From assembly GCF_018780075.1 (NCBI RefSeq), contig NZ_JADMKB010000009.1, forward strand, positions 62,001-126,000: DNA of 64,000 nucleotides. Reading direction: 5' to 3'. This document shows, one piece after another, positions 44,589 to 53,275 of the stretch. Source of the DNA: Hydrogenophaga sp. GTDB lineage: Bacteria; Pseudomonadota; Gammaproteobacteria; Burkholderiales; Burkholderiaceae_C. How positions within the stretch are numbered: position 1 is the first letter of the stretch; the number at the start of each line of letters is the position of its first letter. The translations under genes and the position numbers were made by a program. The notes beneath the pieces are model-generated. The model had not been told where the DNA came from. It ran no database searches and saw only the letters and a program-made list of their open reading frames with translations.

Positions 44589-45569
44589 TCAGCCTGCCGA
44601 ACCGAGGGCGCGCGCGGCGCCCATGAGGGCCGGCGACTGGGTCGAGGTGATCACCCACACGGGGATGCCCGACAGCAGGCCGGTGAAGCGGCCCTTGTTT
44701 TCAAACCGCTCGCGAAACGGAGAGCCATCGAACCAGGCGCCCAGGCGCGGCACGATGCCCCCGCCCACGAAGACCCCGCCCCGCGCGCCCAGGGTGAGCG
44801 CCAGGTTGCCCGCCACCGAGCCCAGCATGGCGCAGAAGAGGTGCATGGTTTCCAGCGCCTGCGGGTGCCCTGCCTTGAAGGCCGCGTCGCTGACGGCCGC
44901 GGCGCTCTCCAGCCCCTGGGCGGTGACGCCGTCGGCCTCGCACAGGATGGCGCAGGTGTCCACCAGGCCCTGGCCGCAGCACACGCGCTCGGTGGAGGCG
45001 TGGCCGTAGCGCCGGATCAGGCCGTCCATCACCAGGCGCTCGCGCGCCGTGGTGGCCGGCAGCGTGACGTGGCCGCCCTCGCCTTCCAGCGGAATCCAGC
45101 CCCCGAACCCGTCGGGCACCAGCCCCGACACACCGAGCCCGGTGCCGGCGCCGACCAGCCCCATGGCCACGCCCGGCGCCGCCGCACCGCCGCCGACCTG
45201 GCGCAGCTCGTCGGCCGGCAGGTCGGGCAAGGCGAGCGCGAGCGCCGTGAAATCGTTGAGCAGCCGGAAGGTCTTCAGGCCGAACTCGGCCACCACGGCC
45301 GACTGGGCAAACGACCAGTGGTGGTTGGTCATGCGCACCTGGTCCCCGGTGATGGGGTTGGCGATCGCCATGCCCACGGCCGCCGGCGCCCCACGGCCCA
45401 GGCCGTCGATGTAGGTGCGCATGGCGTCCTGCAGCCGGGGGTAGTCCGCGCAGGGCAGGATGCGGATGTCCGAGATCGGGGCGCCGGGGGCCGCTTGCCA
45501 GGCAAAACGGGCGTTGGTGCCGCCGACGTCGGCCAGCAGGCGGGCGGTGTCAGGTTGGTTGGGGGACAT
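44589..45569 (-). CDS. glk: glucokinase
   Basis: The 326-residue cytoplasmic kinase phosphorylates glucose with ATP. It has the N-terminal phosphate motif L-A-D-V-G-G-T-N-A-R, L-N-D-F-T-A-L-A with the catalytic Asp, G-A-G-T-G-L-G and E-G-E-G-G-H (bacterial glucokinase Glk, Pfam 02685 type). The ATG at 45569 gives the standard N-terminus. It lies directly before the gts genes on the same strand, which points to glucose or a related hexose as the transported sugar. Confidence 0.94.
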   Translation of the reverse strand: MSPNQPDTARLLADVGGTNARFAWQAAPGAPISDIRILPCADYPRLQDAMRTYIDGLGRGAPAAVGMAIANPITGDQVRMTNHHWSFAQSAVVAEFGLKTFRLLNDFTALALALPDLPADELRQVGGGAAAPGVAMGLVGAGTGLGVSGLVPDGFGGWIPLEGEGGHVTLPATTARERLVMDGLIRRYGHASTERVCCGQGLVDTCAILCEADGVTAQGLESAAAVSDAAFKAGHPQALETMHLFCAMLGSVAGNLALTLGARGGVFVGGGIVPRLGAWFDGSPFRERFENKGRFTGLLSGIPVWVITSTQSPALMGAARALGSAG

Positions 45570-45632
45570 GGGTGAGGGCTCCACAGGTGCTGACCCGGCA
45601 CGGTACCCGATACCGGCCAAGGGCGACAGGGG

Positions 45633-45659
45633 ATTATGCCGAACCCGTAACCAAGTTAC
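45633..45659 (-). promoter_or_regulatory. candidate glk promoter with GTAAC-CAA-GTTAC palindrome
   Basis: On the minus strand a -10-like CATAAT (45633-45638) is preceded by a perfect 5+3+5 palindrome at 45647-45659 that overlaps the expected -35 zone, about 65 bases before the glk ATG. A sugar-responsive repressor is plausible; none is encoded next door. Confidence 0.45.
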
Positions 45660-45696
45660 ACCCCGGAAGCCGCGCTGGGGGCGGCGGCCCCGGCGT

Positions 45697-46137
45697 TCAG
45701 GCGCGCTGCGAGCGCGCCCAGCGCACGATGTCGGCCGCGCCCATGGCGCCAGGCTGGCGCGCGACCTCGCGGCCGTTCACGAACAGCGCCAGCGTCGGGA
45801 TGCTGCGGATGTTGAGCCGGGTGGCCAGGGCCTGCGCTTCTTCGGTGTTGACCTTGGCCAGCCGCATCTGCGGCTCCAGCTGCTGCGCGGCCTGCTCGAA
45901 GGCCGGGGCCATCGCGCGGCAGGGGCCGCACCAGGGCGCCCAGAAATCGACCAGCACCGGGACCTGCGAGCGCGCGATGTGTTTCTCGAACGCCGCCTCG
46001 TCCAGCGCCGCCGGGTGGCCGGTGAACAGGGGCTGGTGGCATTTGCCACAATCCGGGTCGCCGCCCAGATCGGCATGGGCGACGCGGTTGGTGGTGTGGC
46101 AGTGAGGGCAGACGATGTGCAGGGAATCGGTGGTCAT
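45697..46137 (-). CDS. trxC: thioredoxin 2
   Basis: The 146-residue protein has the TrxC layout: an N-terminal zinc-binding domain with C-P-H-C and C-G-K-C, then a thioredoxin fold with active site W-A-P-W-C-G-P-C, cis-Pro in S-I-P-T and G-A-M-G near the end. It reduces disulfides in the cytoplasm and is typically under oxidative-stress control. It lies upstream of glk on the same strand, with 127 bases between. Confidence 0.94.
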   Translation of the reverse strand: MTTDSLHIVCPHCHTTNRVAHADLGGDPDCGKCHQPLFTGHPAALDEAAFEKHIARSQVPVLVDFWAPWCGPCRAMAPAFEQAAQQLEPQMRLAKVNTEEAQALATRLNIRSIPTLALFVNGREVARQPGAMGAADIVRWARSQRA

Positions 46138-46216
46138 GCAGAGGGCTCCGGACGGGTTTCCATGCAGTTGGGCGCCGCAGCACCGATTTCAAGACACCCC
46201 TTGGGGTATCAACCCC

Positions 46217-46411
46217 TCAGAGGATCCGTCCGATCAGGCTGGCCACGAAGCTCAGCAGGATGGTGGTCGTCAACGGAATGAACCACTCGCGACCGAAAGC
46301 GCGGAAGCGCAAATCGCCCGGCAGCTTGCCAAAGCCCAGCTTGTGCAGCAGCGGCGTGAACCAGCTGATCAGCAGCAGGGCCAGGAAGATGACGATCATC
46401 CAGCGGATCAT
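46217..46411 (-). CDS. DUF2905 small membrane protein
   Basis: The 64-residue protein has two transmembrane helices around the family core G-F-G-K-L-P-G-D-L-R and F-x-P-L-T-T-T-I-L-L-S. It starts 9 bases after the stop of the MidA-like gene, with which it is probably co-transcribed. The function is unknown. Confidence 0.88.
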   Translation of the reverse strand: MIRWMIVIFLALLLISWFTPLLHKLGFGKLPGDLRFRAFGREWFIPLTTTILLSFVASLIGRIL

Positions 46412-46420
46412 TCGCGGACC

Positions 46421-47590
46421 CTACAGCCGGTGGGTTCTGTCACCGGCGGTGAACCCGATCGGGTCCCAACCGGTTTCGCTGCCAGCGGGCGCCAGCGCGA
46501 TCACCTTGAACAGCTCGCCCATCTCGTGTTCGTTCACCAGCTTGCCGAGCATCGCGTTCTCGCGCGGGCCAGCGTCTTTCGCCACGTCCAGCAAGCCACA
46601 GTTGATCAGGAAGCGCCCTTGCGAGGTGTAGCCCAGCACGCTCATGCCGGCGTCCTGCGCCGCAAGCGCGACGCCGGTGAAGTTCACATGCGCGGTGATG
46701 TCCTTCTCGCCCACATCGGCCAGCGGGTGATCGTCGCTCCGGTGGGCGCGGTGGCAGATCAGCGTGCCCATGTGGCGCTGCGGGTGGTAGTACTCGGCCT
46801 CGGGGAAACCGTAGTCGACGAAAAACGCCGCGCCGCGCCGCAGGCGATCGGCCAGCGTGCGGATGAAGGCCTCGCCTTGCGGGTGGATCTCGGTCAGGTA
46901 GTTCTGCGGGCCTTCGATGTCCAACGGCGGGCGCAGGTCGGTGGGCCACTCGGCCCAGCCCAGCGCGCCGTCTTCGTTCAGCACCACACCGCGCTCGTGC
47001 CATTGGCCGTCGGCCTGCCCGCCGATGCGCACCAGCAACTGCACCGGCATCGCGTCCAACACCTCGTTGCCGAGCACCACCCCCTCGAACGTTTCGGGCA
47101 AGGCCTCGACCCAGTGCACCCGGTCGGCGTGCGCGGCCAGCGTGGCGCGCTGGCGCTCGCGCAGGCTGCCCGAGAGATCGATGATGGTGTAGCGGCGCGG
47201 CGCCTGGCCCAGTTCGCTCAGCGCGTCCAGCACCTGCAGGGCCAGCGCGCCGGTGCCGGCGCCGAACTCCCACACCTCGTCGGTGCCGGTGGCGGCGAGC
47301 GCCTGCGCCACCTGGCGCGCCAGCGTGTGGCCAAACAGCGGCGAGAGCTCGGGCGCGGTCACGAAGTCGCTGCCCTGCCCCGCCACGCCCTCGGGCATTT
47401 GCCCGAATTTGGGGTTCTGGTTGGCGTAATAGCCCAGCCCCGGCTCGTACAGCGCCATGGCCATGAAGCGGTCGAACGGCAGCCAGCCACCCGACGCACG
47501 GATGGCCTCGCGCAGGCGCGCCAGCAGGGCGCTCGTTAAACTTGTCGGTTCGCTCACAGATTCGGTGTTCACCCTGACATTGTCCGCCAT
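46421..47590 (-). CDS. SAM-dependent methyltransferase, MidA/NDUFAF7 family (DUF185)
   Basis: The 389-residue protein has F-M-A-M-A-L-Y-E-P-G-L-G-Y-Y and the SAM loop E-F-G-A-G-T-G-A-L-A. G-N-E-V-L-D-A-M-P and F-F-V-D-Y-G-F-P-E-A-E-Y-Y are also family hallmarks. The human relative methylates an arginine of complex I subunit NDUFS2; the bacterial role is not established. The ATG at 47590 shares bases with the opposite SDR gene start (CATG), but a GTG at 47557 (M-S-E-P-T-S-L) is a credible alternative. Confidence 0.87.
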   Translation of the reverse strand: MADNVRVNTESVSEPTSLTSALLARLREAIRASGGWLPFDRFMAMALYEPGLGYYANQNPKFGQMPEGVAGQGSDFVTAPELSPLFGHTLARQVAQALAATGTDEVWEFGAGTGALALQVLDALSELGQAPRRYTIIDLSGSLRERQRATLAAHADRVHWVEALPETFEGVVLGNEVLDAMPVQLLVRIGGQADGQWHERGVVLNEDGALGWAEWPTDLRPPLDIEGPQNYLTEIHPQGEAFIRTLADRLRRGAAFFVDYGFPEAEYYHPQRHMGTLICHRAHRSDDHPLADVGEKDITAHVNFTGVALAAQDAGMSVLGYTSQGRFLINCGLLDVAKDAGPRENAMLGKLVNEHEMGELFKVIALAPAGSETGWDPIGFTAGDRTHRL

Positions 47591-48380
47591 GCCCCGCGCC
47601 GCTTCCGCCCCCTCCCACGCCCACCGCACCGTGCTGGTCACCGGCGCGGGCAAGCGCCTGGGACGCGAGATCGCGCTCACGCTGGCGCGCACCGGCTGGA
47701 ACGTGGCGGTGCACCACCGGCAATCGGCCACCGAGGCGCAACAGACCGCCGCCGACTGCGACGCCCTCACCGGCCGCCCCGGGAGCGCCGCGCCGTTCTT
47801 TGCCGACCTGGGCGGCGAGGCCAGCGTGCGCGCCCTGCTGCCCGCCGTGGTCGCGCACTTTGGCCAGGTGGACGCGGTGGTCAACAGCGCCTCGCTGTTT
47901 GAACACGACAGCGCGCAGAGCTTTGGCTTTGCCACGATGGACCAGCACCTGCGCACCAACACCGGCGCCGCCATCCTGCTCGCGCAGGCGCTGCACGCGC
48001 ACCTGCAGGACAGCGGGCGCGACGGCGCGGTGGTCAACCTGCTGGACCAGAAGCTCTGGAACCAGAACCCCGATTTTTTCAGCTACACGCTGTCCAAGGC
48101 CGCGCTCGAAGCCGCCACCACCATGCTCGCCATGGCGCTGGCGCCGCGCGTGCGCGTGGTCGGCGTGGCTCCGGGCCTCACGCTCACCAGCCACCTGCTG
48201 AGCGACGACAAATTCGCCGAACTGCACCGGCAGTCGCCGTTGGGCCGCTCGTCCACGCCCGACGACGTGGCCGCGACCGTGGCCTTCGCCCTGACCAACC
48301 GCTCCATCACCGGCACCACGCTGCTGGTGGACGGCGGTCAGCACCTGATGCGCTTCGAGCGCGATTTTTCGCTGATGTGA
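47589..48380 (+). CDS. short-chain dehydrogenase, FolM/pteridine-reductase-like
   Basis: This 263-residue SDR has the NAD(P) motif T-G-A-G-K-R-L-G, an R-Q-S segment where pteridine reductases select NADPH, and the catalytic Tyr-x-x-x-Lys as Y-T-L-S-K. The adjoining dihydroneopterin aldolase gene, 12 bases downstream, supports a role like FolM (dihydromonapterin reductase). The ATG at 47589 overlaps the opposite gene's start; no other nearby start fits the Rossmann N-terminus better. Confidence 0.82.
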   Translation: MPRAASAPSHAHRTVLVTGAGKRLGREIALTLARTGWNVAVHHRQSATEAQQTAADCDALTGRPGSAAPFFADLGGEASVRALLPAVVAHFGQVDAVVNSASLFEHDSAQSFGFATMDQHLRTNTGAAILLAQALHAHLQDSGRDGAVVNLLDQKLWNQNPDFFSYTLSKAALEAATTMLAMALAPRVRVVGVAPGLTLTSHLLSDDKFAELHRQSPLGRSSTPDDVAATVAFALTNRSITGTTLLVDGGQHLMRFERDFSLM

Positions 48381-48392
48381 TCGGCGCACCCC

Positions 48393-48776
48393 ATGACCAC
48401 ACCCCAAGCGCCGCAGGCCGGCACCCAGATCCTGGCCCTCACCGGCCTGCGCTTTGACGCCAACCTCGGCATCCTGGAGCGGGAAAAGACCACCCCACAG
48501 CCGATCCAGGTGGACGCCGAGCTCAACCAGGGCACCCAGCCGCTGCTGCCGCACGACGACGACATCTCCCACGTGCTCGACTACCGCAAGGTGCGCCAGA
48601 TCATCATCGACGAGTGCACCGCCGAACACGTGAACCTGCTGGAGAGCCTGATCGGCAAACTCACGCGCCGCCTGATGCAGCTGCCCGGCGTGATCGGCGT
48701 GCGCGTGAAGATCGCGAAACTTGAGATTTTTGAGGATTGCGAAGTCGCGATCCGCATGGAAAGCGGGGAGTGGTAA
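48393..48776 (+). CDS. folB: dihydroneopterin aldolase family protein (FolB/FolX)
   Basis: The 127-residue protein has the FolB pattern L-x-G-L-R-F-D-A-N-L-G-I-L-E-R-E and the V-L-D-Y-R-K-V-R segment. H-V-N-L-L-E-S-L-I carries the catalytic Glu region, and V-K-I-A-K-L-E-I-F is near the end. It acts in folate synthesis, cleaving or epimerising dihydroneopterin compounds; FolX-type epimerase cannot be excluded, especially next to a FolM-like gene. Confidence 0.88.
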   Translation: MTTPQAPQAGTQILALTGLRFDANLGILEREKTTPQPIQVDAELNQGTQPLLPHDDDISHVLDYRKVRQIIIDECTAEHVNLLESLIGKLTRRLMQLPGVIGVRVKIAKLEIFEDCEVAIRMESGEW

Positions 48777-48779
48777 GGC

Positions 48780-48857
48780 GCCCCCCGCAGCGCTTCGCGC
48801 TCCCCCCCAGGGGGCAACGCTGGCGGCCCGGCGGAGCCGGTTCCGCGGCGTTCCCGG
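48780..48857 (+). repeat. structured intergenic repeat, copy 11
   Basis: This sense copy starts 3 bases after the folB stop. The outer arm pairs AACGC with GCGTT and the inner stem is CCGGC-GGA-GCCGG. Confidence 0.85.
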
Positions 48858-48904
48858 TGGCCTTCCCCTCGTTCGCAAGAACTGTTTTCAATTGAGCTGT
48901 TGAC

Positions 48905-49864
48905 ATGAACCCCGAAAAAGTTGCCCACGAGAACCACAAGCTGGAAAAGCGCCTGTGCCGCGAGGTCGGCCGCGCCATCGTGGACTTCAACATGATCGAA
49001 GAGGGCGACCGGGTCATGGTCTGCGTCTCGGGCGGCAAGGACAGCTACGGTCTGCTCGACATCCTGCTGAAGCTGCAGGCGCGCGCGCCCATCAGCTTCG
49101 AAATCATCGCGGTCAACCTGGACCAGAAGCAGCCGGGCTTCCCCGACCACATCCTGCCCGAGTACCTGGCGAAACTCGGTGTGAAGCACCACATCGAGAC
49201 GCAGGACACCTACTCCATCGTCAAGAAGGTGATCCCCGAGGGCAAGACCATGTGCAGCCTGTGCAGCCGGCTGCGCCGCGGCATCCTGTACCGGGTGGCC
49301 AAGGAGCTGGGCGCGACCAAGATCGCGCTCGGCCACCACCGCGACGACATGCTGCAGACGCTGTTCCTCAACATGTTCTTCGGCGGCAAGCTCAAGGGCA
49401 TGCCGGCCAAGCTGGTGAGCGACAACGGCGAGTTCATGGTGATCCGCCCGCTGGCCTACGTGCCCGAGAAAGACCTGATCCGCTGGGCCGAGGTCAAACA
49501 GTTCCCCATCATTCCCTGCACGCTCTGCGGCAGCCAGGAAAACCTGCAGCGCAAGCAGGTGGGCAACATGCTGCGCGACTGGGACAAGAAATTCCCCGGC
49601 CGGCTGGAGAACATGCTCACCGCGCTGCAGAACGTGGTGCCCAGCCACCTGATGGACCGCAAGATCTTCCCGTTCGCGGCCCTCGAAGTCACGGGCGAGG
49701 CCGACGAAGACGGCGACAAGGCGTTCGACGACGAGGAACTGCCACCGCTGGTGCCGCCCGTCGACGCGGACGCCGACGGGCCGCTCGACGCCGCGCCCGC
49801 GGCCCACCCACCCGTTGGGAACGAAAGCCGCACGCGACCGGTCATACCGATCGGCGTGGCCTGA
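48905..49864 (+). CDS. ttcA: tRNA 2-thiocytidine(32) synthetase
   Basis: The 319-residue TtcA thiolates C32 in certain tRNAs with ATP and an iron-sulfur cluster. The PP-loop is S-G-G-K-D-S and the cluster/catalytic cysteines are in C-S-L-C and C-T-L-C; G-H-H-R-D-D follows the first pair. The last 50 residues are an acidic, Pro-rich extension not needed by the family. The ATG has no strong ribosome-binding site. Confidence 0.95.
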   Translation: MNPEKVAHENHKLEKRLCREVGRAIVDFNMIEEGDRVMVCVSGGKDSYGLLDILLKLQARAPISFEIIAVNLDQKQPGFPDHILPEYLAKLGVKHHIETQDTYSIVKKVIPEGKTMCSLCSRLRRGILYRVAKELGATKIALGHHRDDMLQTLFLNMFFGGKLKGMPAKLVSDNGEFMVIRPLAYVPEKDLIRWAEVKQFPIIPCTLCGSQENLQRKQVGNMLRDWDKKFPGRLENMLTALQNVVPSHLMDRKIFPFAALEVTGEADEDGDKAFDDEELPPLVPPVDADADGPLDAAPAAHPPVGNESRTRPVIPIGVA

Positions 49865-49916
49865 GGCCCGTCGCCCATTCCGCCCAGGGGCGGGCCATCC
49901 CGCTGGAGAATCCGCG

Positions 49917-50612
49917 ATGCACACCGACACCCCTTCTTTGATGCCACGCCGCTGGACCGCCGCCGCCACGCTCGTGGCCCTGCTGCTCGGCGGCTGCGCG
50001 AGCACCTACCGGGTGGACAGCCAGGTCGAGAGTTTTGCGCGCTGGACCGACACGGGCAGCGCTTCGGGCACCGCGGCCACCGCGCCAGCGGCCCTGCCCC
50101 AGGCGCCCCAGACCTACCGTTTCGAGCGACTGCCCTCGCAGCGCGAAGGCGACGGCGCGGCGGCCGCCCGGCAAAGCACCCTCGAATCGCTCGCTCGCGA
50201 TGCGCTAGCCCCCCTGGGCTGGACGGCGGTGGATGGCAACGCCCCATCGCCCTGGACGGTGCAGGTCAGCGCCAGCGGCCAACGCCAGGTCCGTTCCCCC
50301 TGGGACGATCCGTGGCCCCAGTTCTGGCCGATGTTTGGTTTCGGCCTGGGCGGGCAAGGCACGCGCGTCGGCGGCCAGCTGGTCTGGGGCCCCATGTTTC
50401 CGTACCACGAACCGCCTTACTACGAGCGCAAGGTGTCGCTCGTGGTGCGCGAGACCGGCAGCGGGCGGGTGGTCTACGAAACCCGCGCCGCGCACGACAG
50501 CCGCTGGAACGACTCACCCGCCCTCTGGCGCGCCATGATCAGCGCCGCGTTGCGCGACTTCCCCCTGCCACCGGCGGGCGTGCGCGAAGTGATCGTGGAC
50601 CTGCCCCGCTGA
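49917..50612 (+). CDS. DUF4136 family lipoprotein
   Basis: The 231-residue protein has a lipobox L-G-G-C (Cys at about 27), so it is a lipoprotein. The mature part starts with Y-R-V-D-S-Q-V-E-S-F as DUF4136 members do. It has W-P-Q-F-W-P-M-F-G-F-G-L-G-G in the middle and the Y-E-R-K-V-S-L-V-V-R segment. GGAG precedes the ATG. The role is unknown; it is presumably in the outer membrane. Confidence 0.82.
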   Translation: MHTDTPSLMPRRWTAAATLVALLLGGCASTYRVDSQVESFARWTDTGSASGTAATAPAALPQAPQTYRFERLPSQREGDGAAAARQSTLESLARDALAPLGWTAVDGNAPSPWTVQVSASGQRQVRSPWDDPWPQFWPMFGFGLGGQGTRVGGQLVWGPMFPYHEPPYYERKVSLVVRETGSGRVVYETRAAHDSRWNDSPALWRAMISAALRDFPLPPAGVREVIVDLPR

Positions 50613-50639
50613 AGCAGGCGCAGCGGCGGCGCGTGAGGG

Positions 50640-50805
50640 CACCTCGTTTCGCTGCAGGGCCGCCCCAAAGCGAAACAGCCCCCTCGGGGGGCAGGACCCG
50701 CGCAGCGGCGGAACGTTGGGGCCCTCGTTTCGCCGCCGGGCCGCCCCAGGGCGAAACAGCCCCCTCGGGGGGCAGCGACCCGCGCAGCGGCGGAGCGTGG
50801 GGGCA
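50640..50805 (-). repeat. structured intergenic repeat, copies 12a and 12b in tandem (subclass B)
   Basis: Two subclass-B units lie head to tail, the first starting 2 bases after the stop of the hybrid kinase gene. Each has the CCGC-TGC-GCGG hairpin and CCCCC-CGA-GGGGG. The outer arm pairs GTTTCGC with GCGAAAC around a GGGGCGGCCC core. Confidence 0.8.
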
Positions 50806-50807
50806 CT

Positions 50808-53165
50808 TCACTCCGGGTCGAGCAACTGACGAACCGACTCGGCCAGCGCGTCCATGCTGTCCTGCTTGCCCAGCACATCGCTCACGCCCACCACATGTGC
50901 CTCGTTCACCAGCGACTCGTTCACGTGGCCCGACACGATGGCCATGCGCTGCGAAGGCCGCAGTTCGCGCACCGCGCGCACCAGATCGACACCACTCATG
51001 CCCGGCATGTTCTGGTCGGTCACCAGCAGGTCGACGGGTTCCTGCGCGCGGCGAAACCAGTCCAGCGCCTCTTCGCCCGACACGAAGGTGGTCACGCGGT
51101 AGCCGTGCTTGCGCAGCAGGCGCCCCGCCAGAAACACCAGCGCCTCGTAGTCGTCCACATACACGATGTGGCGCCCCGCGGCCGCCGGGGCCGGCACCGG
51201 GCCGGACACCGGCACGGACGGTGCTTCGGCCGTGGCCGCGGTCGAGGCCAGCGGCAGGTACACGTCGAAGCGCGCGCCCTCACCCGGCACGCTGTGCACC
51301 GCGATCGCTCCCCGGTGGGCCTTGACGATGCCGTGCACCACCGACAGGCCGAGCCCGGTGCCGCTGCCCGGCGCCTTGGTGGTGAAAAAGGGCTCGAAGA
51401 TGCGGCGCTGCGTGTCGGCGCTCATGCCCGGGCCGTTGTCGGCCACGCTGAGGCAGACGTAAGTCCCCGGGTCGATGCTGCCCAGCCTCAGGGCCAGCGC
51501 CGCGTCCACCGGGGTTTCGCGCAAGGCCACGGTGATGTCGCCCGGCTTCGCGCCCATGGCTTGCCAGGCGTTGGTGCACAGGTTCATGAGCACCTGCTGG
51601 ATCTGCGTGGCGTCGGCCAGCACCGGCATCGCGGCGGCGCCCAGGCGCGTGTTCAGGTGCACGCCCGCCGGCAGCAGTGAACGCAGCAGGCGCAGGGCGT
51701 CTTCCACCAGCGGCAGCAGCGGCTGGCGTTGCAGCTCCTGCGTCTGCCGTCGGCTGAAGGCGAGGATCTGCTGCACCAGCTGGCGCGCACGGATCGCGGC
51801 GCGGCTGATTTCGGTCAGGCTTTCCTGCGCCAGGTGGTCGGGCCCCACGTCCTCACGCGCGAGCGCCAGGTTGCCCAGGATCGCAGCCAGCAGGTTGTTG
51901 AAGTCGTGCGCCACGCCACCGGCCAGCGTGCCGATGGCTTCCATCTTCTGCGATTCGCGCAGCTGCGTCTCCAGCGCCCGCTGATGGGCTTCGGCGGCCT
52001 TGAGATCGGAGATGTCGGTGTGCGTGCCCACCATGCGCAGCGGCCGACCCTGGCCGTCACGGGCGATCACCATGCCGCGCGAGAGCACCCACTTCCAGCT
52101 GCCGTCCTTGCAACGGATGCGGTGCTCGTTGCGGTAGACCGGCATGTGCCCGTCGAAGTGGGCGGCACGGTCGGCCAGCATCTGCGGCACGTCGTCCGGG
52201 TGGGTACGGCCATCCAGCTCGTGGGCCCCGCGGAGCAGCTCGTCGTCCGCGTACCCGTACATGGCCTTGATGCGCGGCGACACGTACTCCTCCCCGGTGC
52301 CGATGTTCCAGTCCCACACGCCATCGCCCGCGCTGTCCAGCGCCAGCTTCCACAGCGCCTCGCTTTCGTGCAGGGCGATCTCGGCCCGCTTGCGGTCGGT
52401 GATGTCGAGCAGCAGCCCCACCCGCACCTGCCCGCCCGCCTCGCGCGCCACCGTGTCCGAGCGCCGGTACAGCCAGCGCTCGGTGCCGTCGGGCAGGACG
52501 ATGCGGTACTCGAACCCGATGTCCGGCAGACCGTCATGGATGCGGCGGATGTGGTCGGCAAACCGGGGCGCGTCGTCGGGATGGCGGTAGCGCGAGAGCA
52601 CGTTCGGGTCGCGCAGCACGTCCTCCGGCGTGAGCCCGTAAATCTGCCGCACCCCGGCGCTGACGAAGCGGTACGCGGGATCGCCCTCGTCGGGCACGTG
52701 CACCACGAAGACCATGCCGGGAATCTGGGTGGTCAGCAGGCGAAGGCGCTCTTCGCTGCGTGCAAGCGCCTCCTGCGCCTGCACCCGTTCGGTGATGTCC
52801 TCCACGGTGCCTTCGTAGTAGAGAACCGCACCCGCCGCGTCACGCACGGCGTGGGCATTTTCATTGATCCACAGGTGCCTACCGTCGGCGTGGCGCACCA
52901 CTTCCGAGACCAGGCCGCGCACGTACCCGTCGCGCGCCAGCAGCGCTTGAAAATGCGCACGCTGCTCCGGCGCCACATACCAGTCGCTGTGGGCCCGGTT
53001 CACATCGATCAGCATGGTGCGTTCGTCTTCATAGCCGTTGATGCGCACCAGTGCCGGGTTGGCCAGCAGCATCTCACCCGCAGCCGAGCTGCGGTAGGCA
53101 CCGATGGGAAGGAACTGGAACAGCGAGGAAAAGTCCGGTGCCGGTGCCGGTGCGGATGAGGACAT
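50808..53165 (-). CDS. hybrid histidine kinase with three PAS domains and a C-terminal receiver
   Basis: The 785-residue protein has no membrane segment. Three PAS/PAC modules cover about 15-130, 140-260 and 265-390; the third has the W-D-W-N-I and P-D-D-V-P-Q features of PAS_3. HisKA with the phospho-His in A-H-D-F-N-N-L-L, HATPase_c (D-N-G-P-G, G-T-G-L-G-L-S) and a receiver (Y-V-D-D, Asp in V-T-D-Q-N-M-P, Lys in G-K-Q-D) follow. No response regulator gene is adjacent, so the terminal receiver may pass phosphate on elsewhere. The ATG at 53165 is chosen from the PAS start. Confidence 0.9.
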   Translation of the reverse strand: MSSSAPAPAPDFSSLFQFLPIGAYRSSAAGEMLLANPALVRINGYEDERTMLIDVNRAHSDWYVAPEQRAHFQALLARDGYVRGLVSEVVRHADGRHLWINENAHAVRDAAGAVLYYEGTVEDITERVQAQEALARSEERLRLLTTQIPGMVFVVHVPDEGDPAYRFVSAGVRQIYGLTPEDVLRDPNVLSRYRHPDDAPRFADHIRRIHDGLPDIGFEYRIVLPDGTERWLYRRSDTVAREAGGQVRVGLLLDITDRKRAEIALHESEALWKLALDSAGDGVWDWNIGTGEEYVSPRIKAMYGYADDELLRGAHELDGRTHPDDVPQMLADRAAHFDGHMPVYRNEHRIRCKDGSWKWVLSRGMVIARDGQGRPLRMVGTHTDISDLKAAEAHQRALETQLRESQKMEAIGTLAGGVAHDFNNLLAAILGNLALAREDVGPDHLAQESLTEISRAAIRARQLVQQILAFSRRQTQELQRQPLLPLVEDALRLLRSLLPAGVHLNTRLGAAAMPVLADATQIQQVLMNLCTNAWQAMGAKPGDITVALRETPVDAALALRLGSIDPGTYVCLSVADNGPGMSADTQRRIFEPFFTTKAPGSGTGLGLSVVHGIVKAHRGAIAVHSVPGEGARFDVYLPLASTAATAEAPSVPVSGPVPAPAAAGRHIVYVDDYEALVFLAGRLLRKHGYRVTTFVSGEEALDWFRRAQEPVDLLVTDQNMPGMSGVDLVRAVRELRPSQRMAIVSGHVNESLVNEAHVVGVSDVLGKQDSMDALAESVRQLLDPE

Positions 53166-53275
53166 GCCCGTATTCTGGGCGAAACACCCCGCCAGTGCTC
53201 GCGCTGCCGGGTGTTCAGACCCCGGGTGAACAGCTAAAGTGCAGGCCAATCCCGCCTTTTTTTGACAGGTTCCCC

